Shown: in pieces, positions 16,428 to 25,089 of the stretch
Layout: each line of letters starts with the position of its first letter
Position numbering within the stretch: position 1 is the stretch's first letter
NCBI GenBank assembly: GCA_900316265.1
Contig: ONCH01000025.1
Coordinates: 43,401-107,400 of the forward strand
Direction: 5' to 3'
DNA from: an uncultured Prevotellaceae bacterium
GTDB taxonomy: Bacteria > Bacteroidota > Bacteroidia > Bacteroidales > Bacteroidaceae
DNA: 64,000 nucleotides
Position numbers and translations under genes: made by a program
Notes under the pieces: generated by a model
What the model saw: the letters and a program-made list of their open reading frames with translations, nothing else
The model's database searches: none
What the model was told of the DNA's origin: nothing

Positions 16428-19412
16428 TTAGAAACGGCCTGGGCCACCGAAGCCACCGCCACCAGGGCCACCGAAACCGCCGCCGAAGCCGCCGCCACGA
16501 CCACCGCGACCACCACGAGCGCCACCAGGACCACCAGGGCCACCGAAGCCAGGACCGCCCTGACCACGACGGTTGTTACCAAAGCCTCCGAACAAGTTCA
16601 GGCGATAGATGACATGCAGCATAGCATAGCTGGTAATAGCGTTATACTCTGTATCGGTACGCTGCATAGCCGAGATAGCTCGGCTGAAGGTTGACTGCTC
16701 GTGCAGTAGGTCGTAAAACTGCAGCGACAGGGTCAGCGCATTGCCACGCAGGAACGACTGCGACAGCTGTGCATTCCAAATTAGTTCGTTGGTATTCATC
16801 GATGCATCGTTATAACCACGACGGCTGTTCATATTCAGATTCGTCGACAACTGCGTACCCCAAGGAGCGCTCAGCATGGTGCTGGCACCATATGAGAAAG
16901 TCCATGTGTCAAGGTTGTTGTTCTCCTGCAGTTCGCTACGGTTGTGATTGTATTCCAGCGAGCCATTCAGCTCGAATTCGAACCAACTGTTACGATAGCT
17001 GGCAGACAGACGCTCGCCAATGGTCGTTGCGCGTGTCACAGACTTCTGAGAATCCTGATTCAGCAGGCTTACAAAACCTACGTTATGTGCATAGCGCAGA
17101 GTCGTGAAGGTGTTGACGTTGAAGTAACCTGCAGAGTCAATAGACGTATTGAACATCACCATAGCGAAGGCATTCCAGTTACCGTCAATATTCTCAGGTC
17201 GTGTGATGTTACCACCAGTTGTCGGGTCATACGTCACCTTACTAGCGATACTGTTGCTCGTTGTAGAGAAATTCGCATTCACCATCAAACTGCGCTGGTG
17301 GCTCTGCCAGTAGTTGTTGTACTGGAAGCGCATGTTCTGTGTGAACGAAGGCTTCAAGCCGGGGTTACCCTTGCGGATGTTCAGCGGGTTAGAGTCGTCG
17401 GTAATGTCCAACAGGTCGCTCATGGATGGCTGACTGGTGTTGGCACGATAGGTCAAACGCAACTGGCTGACATTCGAAATCTTCCAACGGAAGTCGGCAG
17501 TAGGAGCGAAATTGGTCACTGTACGGGTCGTGTCAGAGTGTACGCCCTTATAATCCTGAACGAAGTCAGACTTCTGAGGTACCATCTGTACACCAATGTT
17601 GAGGTTGTATGCATCACGCACCACGCGCAGCATGACCTCGGCTGTATGGATATAGTTTTTGTATTCAGAGTAGCGGCTCAAGTCAGTAGATCTGTAGTCT
17701 TCAAGCGATGAATTACCCATCAGCGACAGATAATCGTCCCAACCACGATAAGTAGGTATCACGCTCATGAAGTCCCAGCCATAACCGCCCAAGTCATAAG
17801 TACCACGGTCGCTCTTGCTGTACTTATACTGGTACTGGTAAGAGAACTGCAGATAGGTACGGCGCATGATTGGCTCGCTATAGGTCAGACGGATGCTATA
17901 GTCCCAGTTCTTAGTAGGTGTCACAGCATAACGGTTATTCTCTACATTGGGCATTGTGCCATAATAATTCACCAAATCGTTAGAGAACGACTTGCTCATG
18001 CCCTCGCTGTAGTTAGCACCCAGACGCAGGGTAATGTTACGTCCATAATTATTAAGCTTGCGGTTATACTGTCCCCAGCCACCCACGCTCTTATTATCGC
18101 TGTAGCTCAGGCTATTGCTAATATTGCTGTTCTTAACGATGCTCTTGCCGTCATCGTCTGTCTCAGCGGCGAGCTGAGTCAACTGGCTCAGTGGGTCTGT
18201 AATGCCCTTAAAACTATAGGGGTCCTTGCTGAACGTGGCACTGGAACCGTCAGACAGTCCGTCACTTGAATTGTAGTTAAACTGAGGACGGAACATGATG
18301 TTGGTCATTGAGTCAGGTGTCCACTCAATACGGAACTGGCCGTTCCAAGCATTCGAACGCGTCAAATTGCTGTACAGACGGTTGCCAAACGAGCTAACCG
18401 AAGAACTCATGAAACTCTCTGAAGAAACTTTGCTGACAGCGTCACCGTCGTTATGGTTCCAGCGGATGCTACCATCCAGTGTGATGAGGTCTGTCTTCTC
18501 GTAGTTCATGTTTACACCCACCATCTTGGTAGCTGTCAAGCCCTGTCGACCACCACCGAAGCGGCCACCTCCACCACCAAAGCCCATATCGTTGACGTTG
18601 TTGGCACTTGTCATCAGGAACGTCTTGAAGTCGTCCTTCATGATACCACCGAAAATACGGCCAGCATAGCGGTCCTTCGTACCTGCTCCCAGGTCGGCAT
18701 TGACCATGATACCCTTGTTCATACCTGTCTTGATGCCGAAGTCGAGCACGGTTTCTTCCTCACCGTCATCGATACCGCTGACACGGGCCAAGTCACTCTT
18801 CTGGTCGTATGCGCGCACGCGCTCAATAATAGAGGTGGGCAGGTTCTTCATGGCGGTCTTCGTATCACCCGTCATAAACTCCTTACCATCAACCTTAATT
18901 TTCTTCACCTCCTTACCGTTGATGGTAATCTTACCGTCGTCATCGACCTGAGCACCAGGCAGACGCTTCACCAGTTCCTCCACAACGGAGCCCTCTGGTG
19001 TACGGTAGGCAGAAGCATTATATATAAAGGTGTCGGCCTTCACAATCACCTTTGCGGCATTACCCGTCACAACGGTGTTCTTCAGCATGATAGCGTCGGG
19101 CTTCAATTCCAGCGTACCCAATGCGACATCCTTGTCGTCGGTAACGTTGACACGCTTGGTATAAGGTTTAAAACCTACACAAGTCACTTGCAGGATGTAG
19201 TTGCCTGCCTTTGGTGCTGTTACGCGGAACTTTCCTTCCATCGAGGTCAGTCCACCCGTAACGAGTGTTGAGTCTGTACGAAGCAGTTTCACGGTGGTCT
19301 GTGCTACCGGTTCCTGGCTGTCACTCTCGACGACCACGCCGCTCACATGGCGCTGAGCCATCACGACCACATTACTCAGTAGAAATAAGATAATGAATAG
19401 ATGCTTTCTCAT
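16428..19412 (-). CDS. TonB-dependent receptor-like outer membrane protein with Gly-rich tail
   Basis: This 994-residue outer membrane protein has a signal peptide (cleavage near residue 19, VMA|Q). A carboxypeptidase-regulatory-like beta-sandwich spans about 20-105 (HVSGVVVESDSQEPVAQTTV to LGTLEL). A plug domain with VVEELVKRLPGAQVDDDG and ITINGKEVKKIKVDGKEF follows at about 140-180, then a long beta-barrel with YRANTSQPSMSDLLDITD and NPGLKP. This is the pattern of the outer membrane beta-barrel family seen with DUF4890-type partners in Bacteroidota. The last 50 residues are almost pure Gly/Arg/Phe/Pro (GFGGPGG runs). A smaller GGGGRFGGGRQG patch lies in the plug/barrel region. Confidence 0.83.
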   Translation of the reverse strand: MRKHLFIILFLLSNVVVMAQRHVSGVVVESDSQEPVAQTTVKLLRTDSTLVTGGLTSMEGKFRVTAPKAGNYILQVTCVGFKPYTKRVNVTDDKDVALGTLELKPDAIMLKNTVVTGNAAKVIVKADTFIYNASAYRTPEGSVVEELVKRLPGAQVDDDGKITINGKEVKKIKVDGKEFMTGDTKTAMKNLPTSIIERVRAYDQKSDLARVSGIDDGEEETVLDFGIKTGMNKGIMVNADLGAGTKDRYAGRIFGGIMKDDFKTFLMTSANNVNDMGFGGGGGRFGGGRQGLTATKMVGVNMNYEKTDLITLDGSIRWNHNDGDAVSKVSSESFMSSSVSSFGNRLYSNLTRSNAWNGQFRIEWTPDSMTNIMFRPQFNYNSSDGLSDGSSATFSKDPYSFKGITDPLSQLTQLAAETDDDGKSIVKNSNISNSLSYSDNKSVGGWGQYNRKLNNYGRNITLRLGANYSEGMSKSFSNDLVNYYGTMPNVENNRYAVTPTKNWDYSIRLTYSEPIMRRTYLQFSYQYQYKYSKSDRGTYDLGGYGWDFMSVIPTYRGWDDYLSLMGNSSLEDYRSTDLSRYSEYKNYIHTAEVMLRVVRDAYNLNIGVQMVPQKSDFVQDYKGVHSDTTRTVTNFAPTADFRWKISNVSQLRLTYRANTSQPSMSDLLDITDDSNPLNIRKGNPGLKPSFTQNMRFQYNNYWQSHQRSLMVNANFSTTSNSIASKVTYDPTTGGNITRPENIDGNWNAFAMVMFNTSIDSAGYFNVNTFTTLRYAHNVGFVSLLNQDSQKSVTRATTIGERLSASYRNSWFEFELNGSLEYNHNRSELQENNNLDTWTFSYGASTMLSAPWGTQLSTNLNMNSRRGYNDASMNTNELIWNAQLSQSFLRGNALTLSLQFYDLLHEQSTFSRAISAMQRTDTEYNAITSYAMLHVIYRLNLFGGFGNNRRGQGGPGFGGPGGPGGARGGRGGRGGGFGGGFGGPGGGGFGGPGRF

Positions 19413-19540
19413 TGCTTATAATGATTGATTTTTGTTATCTTTGACGCAGAAAAAGTAGAAAAGTTTAATAATATCTGAAAAAAATGACGTAAAAATTACA
19501 ATAATACCTCATTTTGTATACGACTTTGCCATATTTGTTG

Positions 19541-19548
19541 TAATTTTG
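19541..19548 (+). promoter_or_regulatory. -7 element of aroB
   Basis: TAATTTTG fits TAnnTTTG and lies 16 bases before the ATG at 19565. A TTTG at 19513-19516 is four bp further away than usual. Confidence 0.5.
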
Positions 19549-19564
19549 CACCCTGAAAGCAACT

Positions 19565-20620
19565 ATGGACCAGCAAAAGGTAGTCATATCGCAGCATCTG
19601 GAACAGTCGCTCAGCCAAGTTTTGGCCGAGTGTAGCTACGACCGTCTCTTCGTTCTTGTCGATGAGACGACAGAGAAATGCTGCCTGCCCGTTCTATCCT
19701 CTCACCTCTCATCCCTCACCTCTGGCTTCTCAATAATTAGAATTGGGGCCACCGACCAGCACAAGACGCTCGACTCGCTGAGTCACGTCTGGAGCGAGCT
19801 GCAACGCATGGGTGCCACGCGCCACTCGCTGATGATCAATCTTGGCGGAGGCATGGTGACCGACCTGGGAGGCTTTGCGGCATCTACCTTCAAGCGCGGT
19901 ATACATTATATTAATATACCCACCACCCTGCTGTCTATGGTCGACGCCTCCGTGGGTGGCAAGACCGGCATCAACTTCGGCGGACTGAAAAACGAGATTG
20001 GCGTCTTCAACAATGCTGACTGCGTCATTCTGGACACCACGTTCCTCAAGACCCTCGACCAGGAGAATATCCTCTCCGGCTATGCCGAGATGCTGAAACA
20101 TGCACTCATCAGCGACGAGAAGATGTGGACTGAGCACATCCTGTACTCTCCCCTCACCTCTCACCTTTCACCCCTCACCTCTATGATCGCTCAGAGCGTT
20201 GCCGTCAAGCAGCGCATCGTCACCGAGGACCCCACAGAGCAAGGACTGCGCAAGGCGCTGAACCTGGGACATACCGCTGGCCACGCTTTCGAGTCACTGG
20301 CGCTGGAGCGTACCCCCATTCTCCACGGCTATGCTGTAGCCTACGGACTGGTGGTCGAGCTCTACCTGTCGTGCGTGAAGACGGGCTTCCCCACCGACAA
20401 GATGCGCCAAACGGTGCAATTTATCAAAGAGCACTACGGCAAGATGACCGTCACCTGTGATGACTACCCCCATCTGCTGGAGCTTATGCATCACGACAAA
20501 AAGAACGTGGGCACCACTATCAACTTCACGCTGTTGGCCGATGTTGGCAATCTATGTATCAACCAGACAGCCACAGAGGAGGAAATTCGTGAAGCCCTCG
20601 ACTTCTATAGAGAGAATTAA
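19565..20620 (+). CDS. aroB: 3-dehydroquinate synthase
   Basis: This 351-residue enzyme converts DAHP to 3-dehydroquinate in the shikimate pathway. It has the NAD-binding LGGGMVTDLGGFAAS, the FKRGIHYINIPTTLLSMVDAS segment with VGGKTGIN, the metal ligand Glu in GYAEMLKHALI, and the metal-ligand His residues in NLGHTAGHAFE and LHGYAVAYG. Two short low-complexity segments, SSHLSSLTS and SPLTSHLSPLTS, replace less repetitive sequence seen in relatives. They are encoded by CTCACCTCTCACC-type DNA and probably lie in surface loops. It is monocistronic and ends at a terminator. Confidence 0.95.
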   Translation: MDQQKVVISQHLEQSLSQVLAECSYDRLFVLVDETTEKCCLPVLSSHLSSLTSGFSIIRIGATDQHKTLDSLSHVWSELQRMGATRHSLMINLGGGMVTDLGGFAASTFKRGIHYINIPTTLLSMVDASVGGKTGINFGGLKNEIGVFNNADCVILDTTFLKTLDQENILSGYAEMLKHALISDEKMWTEHILYSPLTSHLSPLTSMIAQSVAVKQRIVTEDPTEQGLRKALNLGHTAGHAFESLALERTPILHGYAVAYGLVVELYLSCVKTGFPTDKMRQTVQFIKEHYGKMTVTCDDYPHLLELMHHDKKNVGTTINFTLLADVGNLCINQTATEEEIREALDFYREN

Positions 20621-20674
20621 TATTAGGCAATTAGGAACACTACTACCTATTAAATTTGCTAATTAACCAAATGC

Positions 20675-20710
20675 GTAGGGTCTATCCGTGAGGACAGACC
20701 CTACTTCTTT
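20675..20710 (+). terminator. Terminator of aroB
   Basis: GTAGGGTCTATCC and GGACAGACCCTAC form a 13-bp stem with one mismatch and a GTGA loop, followed by TTCTTTT. Confidence 0.8.
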
Positions 20711-20724
20711 TCTCATATTAGCTT

Positions 20725-20794
20725 AGATTGCAGCGCCACACTGAGACCTTCAGGTCTCAGATTGCAACGCCACACTAAGACCTTTTGGTCTTAG
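20725..20794. repeat. Tandem pair of GATTGC-CGCCACACT hairpin repeats
   Basis: Two units in direct tandem each read AGATTGC(AG/AA)CGCCACACT and then a hairpin: CTGAGACCTTCAGGTCTCAG in the first, CTAAGACCTTTTGGTCTTAG in the second. The second hairpin includes the stop codon of the DUF4890 gene, so the pair forms that gene's 3' untranslated region on the minus strand. The same motif recurs at 33771-33801 and inside lpxB at about 55953-56022. Confidence 0.75.
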
Positions 20795-21312
20795 AACTGT
20801 GGATGAGGACCACCCTGACCACCAAAGCCACCGCGACGTCCGGGACGACCAGGACCGCCGAATCCACGACGCTGTGGGCGTGACTCCTGATACTTCTTAT
20901 ACTGGTCTTCCGTCAATATCTCTTTCAGTTTCTTCTCATACTCCTGGCGCTGTTCCATGCGCTGCTGCATCTCCTTCTGCATCTGCTCACGCTGCTCTTC
21001 AGTCATCTGAGGACGCTCCGGACGCTGCTGACCGTTCTGTGCGGTTGCACCAGACTCACCATCAGGACGCTGGGGACGAGGACCACGCATCTGTGGACCG
21101 GCAATCACCTTCTCATACTCCTTGTTCAGAGCCAGCACCTTCGTCTTCTGCTCGTCGGTCAACTTCAGGTCGTTTGCCATGCGATCGGCCATTTGCTCCG
21201 GTGTTATCTGACGTGGGCCACGGAACTGCGCCTGCTGCTTGTTGTCACTCTTTTGAGCCTGTACTGCTGTCAACGACAGGATTGCTACCATTGTTAAAAG
21301 AATCTTCTTCAT
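20791..21312 (-). CDS. DUF4890 domain-containing exported protein
   Basis: The 173-residue protein has a signal peptide (cleavage after about residue 19, VQA|Q). A helical, Gln/Glu/Arg-rich region follows with two TPEQMADRMANDLKLTDEQK-like repeats, the pattern of DUF4890 and of the related Spy/CpxP periplasmic folds. The C-terminus is a Gly/Arg/Pro tail (RRGFGGPGRPGRRGGFGG) much like that of the barrel protein at 16428-19412. A periplasmic chaperone-like role for outer membrane proteins is possible but not shown. No clear -7 element is seen directly upstream. The 238 bases between its start and the 21528 promoter hold only AT-rich sequence, including CTTAACTCTTAATT repeats. Confidence 0.78.
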   Translation of the reverse strand: MKKILLTMVAILSLTAVQAQKSDNKQQAQFRGPRQITPEQMADRMANDLKLTDEQKTKVLALNKEYEKVIAGPQMRGPRPQRPDGESGATAQNGQQRPERPQMTEEQREQMQKEMQQRMEQRQEYEKKLKEILTEDQYKKYQESRPQRRGFGGPGRPGRRGGFGGQGGPHPQF

Positions 21313-21527
21313 AATCTTTAGTTTTTTAAAGGGTTATACTTATTTGTTATTTTTGTTTCCGTTTTTGTTTTCGTTGTTCGTTCAACGTTTTCTGCTATTA
21401 TGACGCATCAACGCCCCCAAACGTTTAATCCACCACCCTTCACTTTCAGCGAACACCCCAAAACATTCAACGAACTCTTAACTCTTAATTCTTAACTCAT
21501 AACTTCTTAAAATACCAAATCTTAGGT

Positions 21528-21676
21528 ATTGCACATTTCCTGAAAACCCCGTACCTTTGCACCCAGATTCTTCAACCAAGTAAATTTATTTAGCCATATA
21601 ACCACATAAATCAGCTACAAGATAAAGTATTTGTTTAGTTAGAATGAGGGACCTGCCGTGAGGCAAGTCCCTTTTC
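21528..21676 (+). ncRNA. Candidate small RNA with its own promoter and terminator
   Basis: ATTG at 21528-21531, 20 bp, then TACCTTTG at 21552-21559 forms a good plus-strand promoter, but no plus-strand gene follows. About 85 bases after the likely start there is a hairpin AGGGACCTGCC/GGCAAGTCCCT (21647-21672) followed by TTTTCATTTT. This predicts an RNA of about 110 nt from near 21566. The hairpin lacks a T-tract on the minus strand, so it is not simply the terminator of the convergent DUF721 gene. Confidence 0.42.
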
Positions 21677-21684
21677 ATTTTGTA

Positions 21685-21975
21685 TCAGCAGAACCGGATG
21701 TCGGTAATCACCTGACTACCGACATGCTGGTTCAACTGGGTGACAAGCTCTTGGCGACGCATAGACAGTTCGGCACGCAAGGCCGGACTGGACAAGCGCA
21801 CAAAGAGCACTTGATTATAAATATAGGTGTTCAGCGTGTAGCGCTCAACCAGAGGACCAGCTATCTGGGGCCACGCCTCTACCAGCCGCTTCTGTTGCAG
21901 AGGCGTCTCTAACCCTTGCTCACGCAGGTTGCGCAAGATGAGGTCCTTGACTGATTGTACGTCGCGCTTAAACAC
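21685..21975 (-). CDS. DUF721 (DciA-like) protein
   Basis: The 96-residue protein matches the DUF721 pattern: N-terminal MFKRDVQSVKDLILRNLREQGLE, then LVEAWPQIAGPLVERYT and LFVRLSSPALRAELSMRRQEL. DciA, the best-known DUF721 protein, loads the replicative helicase DnaB in bacteria lacking DnaC/DnaI. Bacteroidota members are shorter but keep the domain. It lies 8 bp downstream of the DUF4923 gene and near recF, a neighbourhood with replication and repair genes. Function is inferred from family. Confidence 0.8.
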   Translation of the reverse strand: MFKRDVQSVKDLILRNLREQGLETPLQQKRLVEAWPQIAGPLVERYTLNTYIYNQVLFVRLSSPALRAELSMRRQELVTQLNQHVGSQVITDIRFC

Positions 21976-21983
21976 CAGCAGGA

Positions 21984-22598
21984 TTACTTCTTCATGTCGA
22001 AGCCGAGGCGTACGCCGTCGTAGTTCTTCGAGAGTTCGCCAATCTTCTGAGCGGTATCGTTGCCACTCATGGCGGCCATTACCTGAAGGATATTCAGCAG
22101 CTTCTTAGATTCGAAGAGCAGAGAGATGCCGCTATACTCGCGCTTGGCATAGCAGTTGATGGAAAGCAGCAGGCCCTTCATGGTTACCTTGGCAGTGGAC
22201 TCGTCGATAGTCCAGGTGCCACCAAACTGCTTGCCTGCGATGGTAGCGCTGAACGTGCCATCCTCGTTGAAGGTAACGGTGGTGTTCTGAGCGTTGATGC
22301 CCACCTTCTGGAAATAAGGAGCTACCTCCTGCTCAATCTTGGTAGCGGCTACCTCACCACCAGCCTTAGCCAACAGGTTCTCGCTGGTGAAAGCACATCC
22401 TGGGCTGTCGTAATGCCAAGTGCCTACCATACCTGCCTTCGTAACCTTGTCGAGGCCGATAACGCTGGTAAAGGCATTGGCCAACGTACCGCCACTTGTC
22501 ATTGCCTGGAGGATTGTACCTGCTCCGCATGACGTTACTACTACCCCTGCTGTCACTAATAGCACAAGGGTTGTCATTGTTGTTACAATTTTCTTCAT
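21984..22598 (-). CDS. DUF4923 lipoprotein
   Basis: The 204-residue protein begins with a lipoprotein signal (VVVTSC, Cys24). It then has the DUF4923 features: LDKVTKAGMVGTWHYDSPGCAF, a lipocalin-like TFNEDGTFSATI with GGTWTID strand pattern, and a C-terminal NYDGVRLGFDM. The domain resembles small beta-barrels that hold hydrophobic ligands, but no function is established. It lies between recF (45 bp upstream) and the DUF721 gene (8 bp downstream) on the same strand, so the three are probably co-transcribed. Confidence 0.8.
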   Translation of the reverse strand: MKKIVTTMTTLVLLVTAGVVVTSCGAGTILQAMTSGGTLANAFTSVIGLDKVTKAGMVGTWHYDSPGCAFTSENLLAKAGGEVAATKIEQEVAPYFQKVGINAQNTTVTFNEDGTFSATIAGKQFGGTWTIDESTAKVTMKGLLLSINCYAKREYSGISLLFESKKLLNILQVMAAMSGNDTAQKIGELSKNYDGVRLGFDMKK

Positions 22599-22643
22599 AA
22601 TACCTTATTTATATATAAATGTTTATAGTTTACTGTTTACCGT

Positions 22644-23780
22644 TTATCCATCTATCTCTCCCTGACTGACGTGGAATATCTTGTAGTCAAGGGTAGTGGT
22701 GCTGAGTATCTGGTCGAGATGGTCGCGATTGGTATCGGTGATGAATATCTGTCCGAAGTTGTCGCTGGAGACGAGGCGCACTATCTGCTCCACACGCTGG
22801 GCATCGAGCTTGTCAAAGATGTCATCGAGCAACAAGAGGGGCGTGGTCTGCGCACCTGTACGCTTCAGGAAGTCGAACTGCGCCAGTTTCAGGGCTATGA
22901 CATAGGTTTTGTTCTGTCCCTGCGAACCCTCACGCTTCATCAGATGACCGTCGAGCGTAAACTCCAAGTCGTCACGATGGACACCATGCAGCGAATAGCC
23001 CACGGCAAGGTCTTTGTGGCGGTCTCGCTGGATGACCTCCAACAACGGACCACGCTGACAATGAGAGACATAGGTAAGCCCTACCCGCTCCTGTCCACCA
23101 GAGATGTGTTCATAATACTGTTGGAACAACGGCACCAACTCATCGACAAAGGCACGACGCTTCTCAAAGAGCTGTTCGCCAGCCTCAGCCATCTGCTCCT
23201 CCCAGAGTTGTATGAGGAGAGGATCGAAAGCTGCTGAGGAAACCTCTGCGGCGCTGGCCTGTTTCAGCAGGGTGTTGCGCTGCTGCAGGGCATTATTGTA
23301 GCGGCTCAGGGCATCAATATACGAGCGGTCGTACTGGGCAATAACCATATCCATCAGTTTGCGACGCTCCTCGCTACCGCCCTCAATGAGTAGCGTATCG
23401 GCAGGCGACACGACGACGAGCGGTATCAGTCCGATGTGCTCAGACAGCCGTTTATACTCTTTTTTATTGCGCTTGAAATGCTTCTTCTGCCCTCGTTTCA
23501 TACCCACGGAGATGATTAATTTTTCATCTTTCATCTTTAATCTTTCATCTCCTTCTCCATATTCTCCTTCAATCATGCAGAACGGTTTATCGTGGCGTAT
23601 CACCTGCGAATCGATGGGGTTCGACGCTGAACGACAGAACGACAGGTAATAGACCGCATCGAGCACATTCGTCTTGCCCATGCCGTTGCGTCCGATGAAG
23701 CAATTCATCTTCGGCGAGAGCTCCAGCTGAGCCTCACCGATGTTCTTATAGTTGAGTATGGAGAGCTTCCTAAGTATCAT
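22644..23780 (-). CDS. recF: DNA replication/repair protein RecF
   Basis: This 378-residue SMC-like ATPase loads RecA at gaps through RecOR. I chose ATG 23780 because the -7 element TACCTTTG lies 9-16 bases upstream and excludes longer starts. Motifs: Walker A GRNGMGKT (30-37), signature SQGQNKTYVIALKLAQ, and Walker B PLLLLDDIFDKLD. A lysine-rich stretch DERLKMKDEKL, encoded by tandem AAAGATGA-type repeats (23518-23560), looks like a small in-frame insertion. The gene is divergent from the TPR-ribH operon. Confidence 0.92.
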   Translation of the reverse strand: MILRKLSILNYKNIGEAQLELSPKMNCFIGRNGMGKTNVLDAVYYLSFCRSASNPIDSQVIRHDKPFCMIEGEYGEGDERLKMKDEKLIISVGMKRGQKKHFKRNKKEYKRLSEHIGLIPLVVVSPADTLLIEGGSEERRKLMDMVIAQYDRSYIDALSRYNNALQQRNTLLKQASAAEVSSAAFDPLLIQLWEEQMAEAGEQLFEKRRAFVDELVPLFQQYYEHISGGQERVGLTYVSHCQRGPLLEVIQRDRHKDLAVGYSLHGVHRDDLEFTLDGHLMKREGSQGQNKTYVIALKLAQFDFLKRTGAQTTPLLLLDDIFDKLDAQRVEQIVRLVSSDNFGQIFITDTNRDHLDQILSTTTLDYKIFHVSQGEIDG

Positions 23781-23788
23781 TTCGCGTG

Positions 23789-23846
23789 CAAAGGTACGAA
23801 AATTTTTGTTTTTATTTGGTTTTTTGCTCACTAATTTGTACCTTTG
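23789..23846. promoter_or_regulatory. Divergent promoters recF / TPR operon
   Basis: CAAAGGTA at 23789-23796 is the minus-strand TACCTTTG for recF. TACCTTTG at 23839-23846 is the plus-strand element for the TPR gene. The two lie 42 bp apart. Confidence 0.65.
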
Positions 23847-23898
23847 CACCCGATTTATGCCCTAGAGACAAGAAAGAACAAAAAAAACAACAATAAAA

Positions 23899-24549
23899 AT
23901 GGCAACAAACAATCAAAAAGCAGCTCCCGTAGAGGAGCAGGTCACTAAGACCGAAGCCTTCTTCGACAAGTACAAGAAGGCCATCGTTGGCTGTGTAGCA
24001 GCCGTTATCGCTATCATCGTATGCGTTATTCTCGCAAACAACTATTATTTCGAGCCCCGCGCTAACGAGGCCAGCACCGAACTCGCTAAGAGTCAGGAGC
24101 TCTTCGACCAGCAGCAGTACGACAAGGCACTCGTTGGTTTCCAGAAGGTGGCTGCCGACTACAGCTCTACCGACGCTGGCAATCTGGCTCAGCTCTACAT
24201 CGGTATCTGCCAAGCCAACCTCGGCAAGTGGCAAGAGGCTGTCAACGCACTGGAGCAGTTCAGCGGTCAGGGCGACCAGATGATCAGCCCTGCAGCAGAG
24301 GGTGCACTGGGTAACGCCTATGCAAACCTGAACCAGCTGGACAAGGCTGTTGAGCACCTGAAGAAGGCTGCTAAGATGGCTGACAACAACTCACTGTCTC
24401 CCACGTTCCTCATTCAGGCTGGTGAGATTCTGGAGAGTCAGGGCAAGAAGGACGAGGCCCTGAAGCTGTACGAAGAGGTGAAGGAGAAGTACTTCAACTC
24501 TATGCAGTACCAGAGCATCGACAAGTACATCGAAAGATGTAAGATGTAA
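23899..24549 (+). CDS. Membrane-anchored tetratricopeptide repeat protein
   Basis: The 216-residue protein has a short cytoplasmic N-terminus, one transmembrane helix (about 29-46) and about four TPR-like helical pairs, for example SQELFDQQQYDKALVGFQK, LGNAYANLNQLDKAVEHLK and KKDEALKLYEEVKEKY. The layout resembles YfgM-type proteins, which sit in the inner membrane with TPRs outside and work with the Sec translocon, though orthology is not certain. It opens an operon with ribH (17-bp gap). Confidence 0.75.
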   Translation: MATNNQKAAPVEEQVTKTEAFFDKYKKAIVGCVAAVIAIIVCVILANNYYFEPRANEASTELAKSQELFDQQQYDKALVGFQKVAADYSSTDAGNLAQLYIGICQANLGKWQEAVNALEQFSGQGDQMISPAAEGALGNAYANLNQLDKAVEHLKKAAKMADNNSLSPTFLIQAGEILESQGKKDEALKLYEEVKEKYFNSMQYQSIDKYIERCKM

Positions 24550-24566
24550 GAAGTCAGAAATAAGAT

Positions 24567-25037
24567 ATGGCAACTAAGAATCTGTCGGAATACAATGCCG
24601 CCAAGGTGCCCGATGCATCGAACATGATTTTCGGCATCGTCGTATCAGAGTGGAATCCTGAAATCACAGGAGCCCTGCTCGACGGCTGCGTATCGACACT
24701 GGAAAAGCATGGTGCACTGCCTGAGAATATCCACGTCAAGACAGTGCCCGGCTCTTTTGAGCTCATCTACGGAGCCCGTCAGATGACGCTCAACGACGGT
24801 TACGACGCCGTTATCGTGCTGGGTTGCGTCATCCGTGGCGAGACCCCCCACTTCGACTACATCTGTCAGGGTGTCACTCAGGGTATTGCCCGACTCAATG
24901 CTACTAACAACATTCCCGTAGTCTATGGACTGTTGACCACCGAGAACATGCAACAAGCACAGGATCGTGCTGGCGGACGTCTGGGCAACAAGGGCGATGA
25001 GTGTGCTGTGGTAGCTATCAAAATGGCTAAGTTCTGA
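24567..25037 (+). CDS. ribH: 6,7-dimethyl-8-ribityllumazine synthase
   Basis: This 156-residue enzyme makes the last intermediate of riboflavin synthesis from 5-amino-6-ribitylaminouracil and 3,4-dihydroxybutanone phosphate. The family motifs are present: [45 protein letters not shown] with the catalytic His, and [17 protein letters not shown]. Length and motif spacing fit the icosahedral/pentameric family. It sits between the TPR and DUF1573 genes in the same transcription unit, away from other rib genes. Confidence 0.95.
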   Translation: MATKNLSEYNAAKVPDASNMIFGIVVSEWNPEITGALLDGCVSTLEKHGALPENIHVKTVPGSFELIYGARQMTLNDGYDAVIVLGCVIRGETPHFDYICQGVTQGIARLNATNNIPVVYGLLTTENMQQAQDRAGGRLGNKGDECAVVAIKMAKF

Positions 25038-25089
25038 GAATTTTCTATTATTACAGCAATTAATGTTACCAACCAAAAAAGAAACAACG

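Noticed and set aside
18453-19271. Long plus-strand frame opposite the TonB-type barrel gene
   Set aside because: It is antisense to conserved plug and carboxypeptidase-like domains and has no family features of its own.
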